A DNA stretch of 64,000 nucleotides. It comes from Arhodomonas sp052060015 (GTDB lineage: Bacteria > Pseudomonadota > Gammaproteobacteria > Nitrococcales > Nitrococcaceae). The notes beneath the pieces are model-generated. The model searched no databases. It worked only from the letters and a program-made list of their open reading frames with translations, and had not been told where the DNA came from. The translations under genes and the position numbers were made by a program. Of this stretch, positions 59,611-64,000 are shown one piece after another (the first letter of the stretch is position 1; every line of letters begins with the position of its first letter). The stretch lies in the NCBI RefSeq assembly GCF_052060015.1, contig NZ_JBPODZ010000007.1:124001-188000 (forward strand), read 5' to 3'.

Positions 59611-61794
59611 ATGGTTCGTACGGGCGATACCCAAGGCGGTGTTCTGGAGATCCGGCTGCTCGGGGCGCCATTGCTGCGCTACGGCGGCGAGGAGGTCACC
59701 CACCGGCTGCGCTGCCGGCGCGCCCTGGACCTACTGGCGTTTCTTGCCGTGGGGCGTGACCGGCGGCACGGCCGCCCGGAGCTGGCGCGTATATTCTGGC
59801 CGAACTTGGATCCCGCCGCCGCGCGTGCCAACTTGCGGCAAGTGGTGCTCGAGTTGCGGCGCTTCTTCGAGGCCACAGTCGGTGGCGATGTCCTGCACGC
59901 CTCGCGCACCGAACTGGCGCTGCTCCCGCGCCCGGGATTGTGCCTGGACCTGCCTCCCTTCGAGGACGGCTGTCCAGCCGATGAGGATGCAGTGGCCTGG
60001 TTCGACGCCCTCTGGCGTGGCCCGTTGCTGGACATGCCCCTCGCCTCGGCCGATGACGGACCGTTTGCGCGATGGCTGGGCGCCCAGCGCCAGGAGCAAC
60101 GCGCGCGCGCCGCCCGGGTCCTGGAGGCCCGCGCCGAATGGCTGGAGGCCCACGGCAGGCTGACTGCGGCGGTGGACGCTGCCCGGCGGCTGCTGCGGCT
60201 GTACCCCCTGGACGAGTCCAGCCACCAGTGGATCATGCGCCTCCTCGCCGAGGACGGCTCACCGGGCCGTGCCCTGCGCCACTATGAACGGTACCGCCGG
60301 AAACTGGCCACAGAGGCCGGCGACGAGCCGGGCGCGGAGATCCAGCGCCTGGCCCGTTCCCTGGCCGAGGCCCCAGTCGCCGCGGTCCCGGGGGCGCTCT
60401 CCGAGGCGACGGAACGCCGTGAGTGGCGCCTACTCACCTGCCTGTGCTGCGAGTTCATCGCGGTTACGCCGGTGGCGGGCGACGTGGACGAGGAATGCCT
60501 GGCCGAGGCACTGGAGCAGGCCGGCCGACAGGTGGTGGAGGCCATCCGGCGCCGGCGTGGATTGGTGGATGCCCGTTCACCGGACGGGGTGATCGCCTAC
60601 TTCGGCTTCCCCCTGGCGGGGGAGCGGGCGGTGCTGGAGGCGGCCGAGGCGGCCCGGGAGATCGTCATCACCCTGGACGGGGCGGTGCGCGCCCGCATCG
60701 GGTTGCATTCGGGGACATTCCTCGCCGATTTCGGGCGGGGCGTGCCCGATGTGCTCGGCCAGGGTCCCAAAGCGGCCAGCCGGGTCCGCGACCAGGCCGA
60801 CGCCGGCGGGGTCACCCTCGATGAGCCCTCCTGGGAGGGCGTCCGGGGGGTGCTCACCGGCGAGCGCGTCGCTGCGGCGGACGCCGGTACCCTCTGGCGT
60901 CTGCGGCCACAGGAGGCCGGCGGGCCGGCGGCCGCACCACCGGCGGTGGGAGGCGGCCCCGGCATCGGCCCCACGCGCACGGTAATGCGTATCCACGCCG
61001 AGCTGGACGCGCTGGACACGGGCGCGGGGGTGTTCCAGGCGGCCTCGGTGCTCAATGGTGCATTCCCCCGTGAACGCCTTGCCGCCATCGCGCCGCCGGG
61101 GGTGCCCCTGGATGCCGTGCTGCAGCGCCTGGTGGAACGGGGCCTACTCCAGTGTGACCGTGGTTGGTATCGCTTCCACCGGGAGGAGGTCCGCGACATC
61201 GTCTATGCCACCCTTACCCGCCGGCGTCGCAGTGCCCTCCATACGGCGGCAGCACACGCCCTGCTCGAGGACGACGAGGCCCGCGACCGTGAGCCGGCGA
61301 CGATCGCCGGACACCTGGAGGCGGCCGGCGACCTGGGCTTCGCCATCCGCTGGTGGCACCAGGCCGGACGGCTGGCAGTGCGTGGCGCTGCCCTCGAGGA
61401 GGCCGTTAACCACTTCCAGCGGGCCCTGGAGCTGGCGCGCGGGAACGGCCTGCCGGCGGCACGGTGGCAAGAGCTGGCCCTGGACGCCGCCGAGGGCATG
61501 CTCCTCGCCCGCGGCGATGCCTCTCCGTCCGCCCGGCGGCTGCTGCGGCAGGTGATGGAGCTGGCTGAGACGACGGGCGACGGCGAGGCACGCGACCGCG
61601 CCCTCTGCTGGCTCTGGTTGGCCGACGGTGCGGAGTCGGCCCGTGGTTGGGGGAATACGCCGTCAGGGGAGCGGGCGCTGTCGCTGGTGCTGGAACGGGC
61701 AGGGGAGCTCGCGGCGCCGCCACTGCGGCGGCGGGCGCAGAGGTTGCTGTCGGGCCGGGCGGACCCGTGGCCCCGCTTGGAAAGCGCCGGTTGA
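59611..61794 (+). CDS. BTAD-domain regulator with degenerate cyclase-homology domain and no ATPase domain
   Basis: 727 residues. The N-terminus (about 10-100) is the winged-helix part of SARP/BTAD regulators (LLGAPLLRYGGEEV, FWPNLDPAAARANLRQVVLELRR). A bacterial transcriptional activation TPR domain follows (about 120-250). From about 270-430 there is a region like class III nucleotide cyclases (VRARIGLHSGTFL, GPKAASRVRDQAD) but the first metal-binding aspartates are absent, so it is not active. The large P-loop ATPase usually found next in such proteins is missing; a helical tail ends the protein. It probably responds to a signal or partner and activates nearby genes. Confidence 0.75.
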   Translation: MVRTGDTQGGVLEIRLLGAPLLRYGGEEVTHRLRCRRALDLLAFLAVGRDRRHGRPELARIFWPNLDPAAARANLRQVVLELRRFFEATVGGDVLHASRTELALLPRPGLCLDLPPFEDGCPADEDAVAWFDALWRGPLLDMPLASADDGPFARWLGAQRQEQRARAARVLEARAEWLEAHGRLTAAVDAARRLLRLYPLDESSHQWIMRLLAEDGSPGRALRHYERYRRKLATEAGDEPGAEIQRLARSLAEAPVAAVPGALSEATERREWRLLTCLCCEFIAVTPVAGDVDEECLAEALEQAGRQVVEAIRRRRGLVDARSPDGVIAYFGFPLAGERAVLEAAEAAREIVITLDGAVRARIGLHSGTFLADFGRGVPDVLGQGPKAASRVRDQADAGGVTLDEPSWEGVRGVLTGERVAAADAGTLWRLRPQEAGGPAAAPPAVGGGPGIGPTRTVMRIHAELDALDTGAGVFQAASVLNGAFPRERLAAIAPPGVPLDAVLQRLVERGLLQCDRGWYRFHREEVRDIVYATLTRRRRSALHTAAAHALLEDDEARDREPATIAGHLEAAGDLGFAIRWWHQAGRLAVRGAALEEAVNHFQRALELARGNGLPAARWQELALDAAEGMLLARGDASPSARRLLRQVMELAETTGDGEARDRALCWLWLADGAESARGWGNTPSGERALSLVLERAGELAAPPLRRRAQRLLSGRADPWPRLESAG

Positions 61795-61812
61795 GGGCGC
61801 CGGCCCGTGGGC

Positions 61813-62301
61813 TCAGGCCACCTCGGCGACGCTGAGGCGGTGCTTCAGGGCCTGTTTCATCCGGGCCATCATCCGGTTGAGCTCGTCGACCTCCTCGTCG
61901 CTGAGCTCCTCGAAGAGCTCCACCAGCCAGGCCTCGTGGGCTCGGGCCATCTCGTCGAACTCGGCGCGGCCCTTGTCGCTGAGCTCCACCCACTGGACTC
62001 GGCGGTCCTCCGGGCAGGGCTGGCGGGTGACGTAGCCGCTGCGCACCAGCCGGTCCACCAGGCCGGTGACGTTGCCGCTGGAGACCAGCAGCAGCCGCGA
62101 GAGCTCCGACATGGTCTGCGGCCGGCCGGCGCGCTCGAGCTCCGCGAGCACGTCGAACTGGGGCAGGGTGATGGTGAAGTGCTCCCGGAAGCGGCTCCGC
62201 AGCTGCTGCTCCACCAAGCCCACCGTGGGCAGCATGCGCAACCACAGGCGCAGGACCTTCTTGTTGCGGGTATCGGGGCTACCGGCCTTGCTATCGGTCA
62301 T
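61813..62301 (-). CDS. MarR-family regulator divergent from gcdH
   Basis: 162 residues. The winged helix shows MSELSRLLLVSSGNVTGLVDRLVRSGYVTRQ and DRRVQWVELSDKG. It resembles the MarR protein encoded at 40934-41452 (SSGNVTGLVDRL versus SKGNITRLLDRM), suggesting a related ligand, perhaps an aryl- or acyl-CoA. It is convergent to the BTAD gene and divergent from glutaryl-CoA dehydrogenase. The 202-base gap (62302-62503) holds an AT-rich stretch around 62350-62371, the likely promoter and operator, but I see no clear palindrome shared with the other MarR sites. Confidence 0.86.
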   Translation of the reverse strand: MTDSKAGSPDTRNKKVLRLWLRMLPTVGLVEQQLRSRFREHFTITLPQFDVLAELERAGRPQTMSELSRLLLVSSGNVTGLVDRLVRSGYVTRQPCPEDRRVQWVELSDKGRAEFDEMARAHEAWLVELFEELSDEEVDELNRMMARMKQALKHRLSVAEVA

Positions 62302-62503
62302 CTGCGTCCATTGCCTCCCTGACTCGTCGGTGTAGGGTACCCGGTACGGTATTTTATGTCTAAGTATTTCAAACGCGCCGCATATCCGCGCGGGATGCCC
62401 CGATGGGATAGGGAAAAGTGATCGCTACCAGTCCGGCCCCATTTTTCCCAAATGACCCGGCGGCTGCCAGACTACCCACAGACGTGCCCGTAGGAGGACA
62501 GCA

Positions 62504-63685
62504 ATGAGCAACTTCGTCTGGGAAGACCCGTTTCTTCTCGATCAACAGCTTACCGAAGAAGAGCGCATGGCCCGCGAGGCGGCCCGGGAGTACTGCCAGG
62601 AGCGCCTCCAGCCCCGCGTTCTCACCGCCTATCGGGAGGAGCGCTTCGACCGCGAGATCCTCACCGAGATGGGGGATCTCGGCCTGCTCGGCCCCACCAT
62701 CCCCGAGGCCTACGGCGGCCCGGGCATGAGCCACGTGGCCTACGGGCTCATCGCCCGGGAGGTGGAACGGGTGGACTCCGGCTACCGCTCGGCGATGAGC
62801 GTGCAGAGCTCGCTGGTGATGCACCCCATCCACGCCTACGGCAGCGAGGACCAGAAGCGGAACTACCTGCCCAAGCTTGCCACCGGTGAGATGGTGGGCT
62901 GCTTCGGCCTCACCGAGCCGGACCACGGCTCCGACCCCGGCGGCATGAAGACCCGGGCCCGCGCCGTGGACGGCGGTTATCGGCTGACCGGCCAGAAGAT
63001 GTGGATCACCAACAGCCCGATCGCCGATATCGCCGTGGTCTGGGCGAAGTCCGAGGCCCATGACGGCAAGATCCGTGGCTTCATCGTCGAGCGCGGCACC
63101 GAGGGCTTCGAGACCCCCACCATCCATGGGAAGCTCAGCCTCCGGGCCTCCATCACCGGCGAGATCGTCCTCGACGACGCCTTCGTGCCCGAGGAAAACC
63201 TCCTGCCCGAGGGCGTGGGCCTGGCCGGCCCGTTCGGCTGCCTGAACAAGGCCCGTTACGGCATCGCCTGGGGGGCCATGGGCTCGGCGGAGTTCTGCTG
63301 GCACGCCGCCCGACAGTACACCCTGGATCGCAAGCAGTTCGGCCGGCCCCTGGCCGCCACCCAGTTGGTGCAGAAGAAGCTCGCCGACATGCAGACGGAG
63401 ATCACCCTGGGCCTGCAGGCGGCGCTGCGCGTCGGCCGGATGATGGACGAGGGGACCTGGGCGCCGGAGGCGGTGTCGCTGATCAAGCGCAACAACGTGG
63501 GCAAGGCCTTGGACGCCGCCCGCCAGGCCCGGGACATGCACGGCGGCAACGGCATCTCCGACGAGTACCACGTGATGCGCCACATGGTGAACCTGGAGAC
63601 GGTGAACACCTACGAGGGCACCCATGACGTCCACGCCCTGATCCTGGGGCGGTCGCAGACGGGGATCCAGGCCTTTACCGGCTGA
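62504..63685 (+). CDS. gcdH: Glutaryl-CoA dehydrogenase
   Basis: 393 residues, the GcdH length. It has the substrate arginine in DSGYRSAMSVQSSL, FGLTEPDHGSDPGGMKTRA, KMWITNSPIADIAVVWAK, and the catalytic glutamate in TVNTYEGTHDVHAL. GcdH oxidises and decarboxylates glutaryl-CoA to crotonyl-CoA, a common end of lysine, tryptophan, benzoyl-CoA and 2-aminobenzoyl-CoA breakdown, so it fits as the last step of the ring-degrading pathway in this window. TAGGAGGAC precedes the ATG. A CoA transferase gene starts 174 bases downstream. Confidence 0.94.
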   Translation: MSNFVWEDPFLLDQQLTEEERMAREAAREYCQERLQPRVLTAYREERFDREILTEMGDLGLLGPTIPEAYGGPGMSHVAYGLIAREVERVDSGYRSAMSVQSSLVMHPIHAYGSEDQKRNYLPKLATGEMVGCFGLTEPDHGSDPGGMKTRARAVDGGYRLTGQKMWITNSPIADIAVVWAKSEAHDGKIRGFIVERGTEGFETPTIHGKLSLRASITGEIVLDDAFVPEENLLPEGVGLAGPFGCLNKARYGIAWGAMGSAEFCWHAARQYTLDRKQFGRPLAATQLVQKKLADMQTEITLGLQAALRVGRMMDEGTWAPEAVSLIKRNNVGKALDAARQARDMHGGNGISDEYHVMRHMVNLETVNTYEGTHDVHALILGRSQTGIQAFTG

Positions 63686-63719
63686 TCGCCGGGGTCAAAC
63701 CCTTCCCGTGGTAGGCGGA

Positions 63720-63774
63720 GGGTACTGTCGAGCGTCCAGGGACGGATTCACAGCGTGTCCCGGTCGACGTACCC
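63720..63774 (-). repeat. Structured dispersed repeat, partial copy 3
   Basis: GGGTACTGTCGA (63720-63731) pairs with TCGACGTACCC (63764-63774) with one bulged base. On the minus strand the inside reads ACGCTGTGAATCCGTCCCTG, close to the core of copy 1, and contains the hairpin TCC-GTCCCT-GGA. The second hairpin of copies 1 and 2 is missing. It lies between gcdH and the CoA transferase gene. Confidence 0.6.
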
Positions 63775-63859
63775 GCCCCGGCCGTAAGGTTCCCTGCCGC
63801 AATGCCGGCGCACGGTGGGGGCCATCCGAGCATAGGTCATCGAAACGGAGGGCGAACGC

Positions 63860-64000
63860 GTGAGCGAACCGATGAAAGGCGCACTGTCCGGCATCCGCGT
63901 GCTGGATCTCTCCCGGGTGCTGGCCGGCCCCTGGTGCGGCCAGCTCCTCGCTGACCTGGGCGCCGAGGTGATCAAGATCGAACGCCCCGGCACCGGCGAC
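63860..64000 (+). CDS. CaiB/BaiF family CoA transferase (3' truncated by the window end)
   Basis: Only 47 codons are in the window. ALSGIRVLDLSRVLAGPWCG, then LLADLGAEVIKIERPG, is the unmistakable N-terminus of family III CoA transferases. It starts at GTG 63860 with GGAGG eight bases upstream. Next to gcdH such genes often encode succinyl-CoA:glutarate CoA transferase, which would make glutaryl-CoA from free glutarate; this is inference from position. Confidence 0.88.
   Translation, partial: MSEPMKGALSGIRVLDLSRVLAGPWCGQLLADLGAEVIKIERPGTGD

Noticed and set aside
62302..62503. Shared operator between this MarR promoter region and the other two MarR regions
   Set aside because: The AT-rich stretch near 62350-62371 does not align convincingly with either motif set.

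Overview
The window is GC-rich, densely coded DNA with short intergenic gaps and many overlapping start and stop codons. No rRNA, tRNA, phage, IS element or CRISPR array was found. Gene content (GluQ-RS, CysZ, a DUF3149 protein, a DUF4212/ActP-type symporter, CrbS-type acetate sensing, betaine uptake) points to a gammaproteobacterium, plausibly a halotolerant member of the Ectothiorhodospiraceae or a relative. That placement is inference from content only.

Layout. Positions 1-11,600 hold housekeeping and stress genes: the end of a betaine-type binding protein, mgtE, two hotdog thioesterases, a diguanylate cyclase, a small DUF3149 protein behind an FNR/ANR-like box, a patatin, an irr-like regulator / rubrerythrin / Fe-S protein / DUF3501 cluster with an Irr-box-like site, an MFS carrier, a NUDIX hydrolase, a DUF72 protein and an HSDL2-like SDR. 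Positions 11,600-20,640 form an acetate module: a DUF4212 + ActP symporter, acetyl-CoA synthetase, and a CrbS-like symporter/kinase paired with an NtrC-type sigma-54 response regulator. Both target promoters carry a sigma-54 -24/-12 element with two tandem GTTACC-N3-GGTAAC-like sites starting exactly 55 bp upstream. Positions 20,640-27,750 hold gluQ, an aminotransferase, cysZ, an epimerase-like protein, two glycosyltransferases and an arylformamidase-like hydrolase, plus two copies of a strongly structured repeat.

Positions 27,886-64,000 are an aromatic-acid catabolic supercluster with three MarR regulators. The left part encodes a Liv-type ABC importer, a 2-aminobenzoate-CoA ligase-like enzyme, RidA, thioesterases, acyl-CoA dehydrogenase, enoyl-CoA hydratase, SDR and a fused 2-aminobenzoyl-CoA monooxygenase/reductase. 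The middle encodes an isatin-hydrolase-like cyclase-family protein and a two-subunit indolepyruvate:ferredoxin-oxidoreductase-like enzyme. The right part encodes a TRAP transporter with two binding proteins, a three-component Rieske oxygenase, an acyl-CoA ligase, a thiolase-like protein lacking the usual C-terminal histidine, a DUF35-SDR fusion, an SDR, AraC and BTAD regulators, glutaryl-CoA dehydrogenase and the start of a CoA transferase.

Read together, these genes suggest a complete route from indole-3-acetate (or a close relative). The proposed steps are dioxindole-3-acetate, its CoA ester, retro-aldol cleavage to isatin plus acetyl-CoA, isatinate, 2-aminobenzoyl-CoA, then dearomatisation and beta-oxidation to glutaryl-CoA. 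The assignment of individual steps is my inference. The gene families and the conserved regulatory sites are visible in the sequence.
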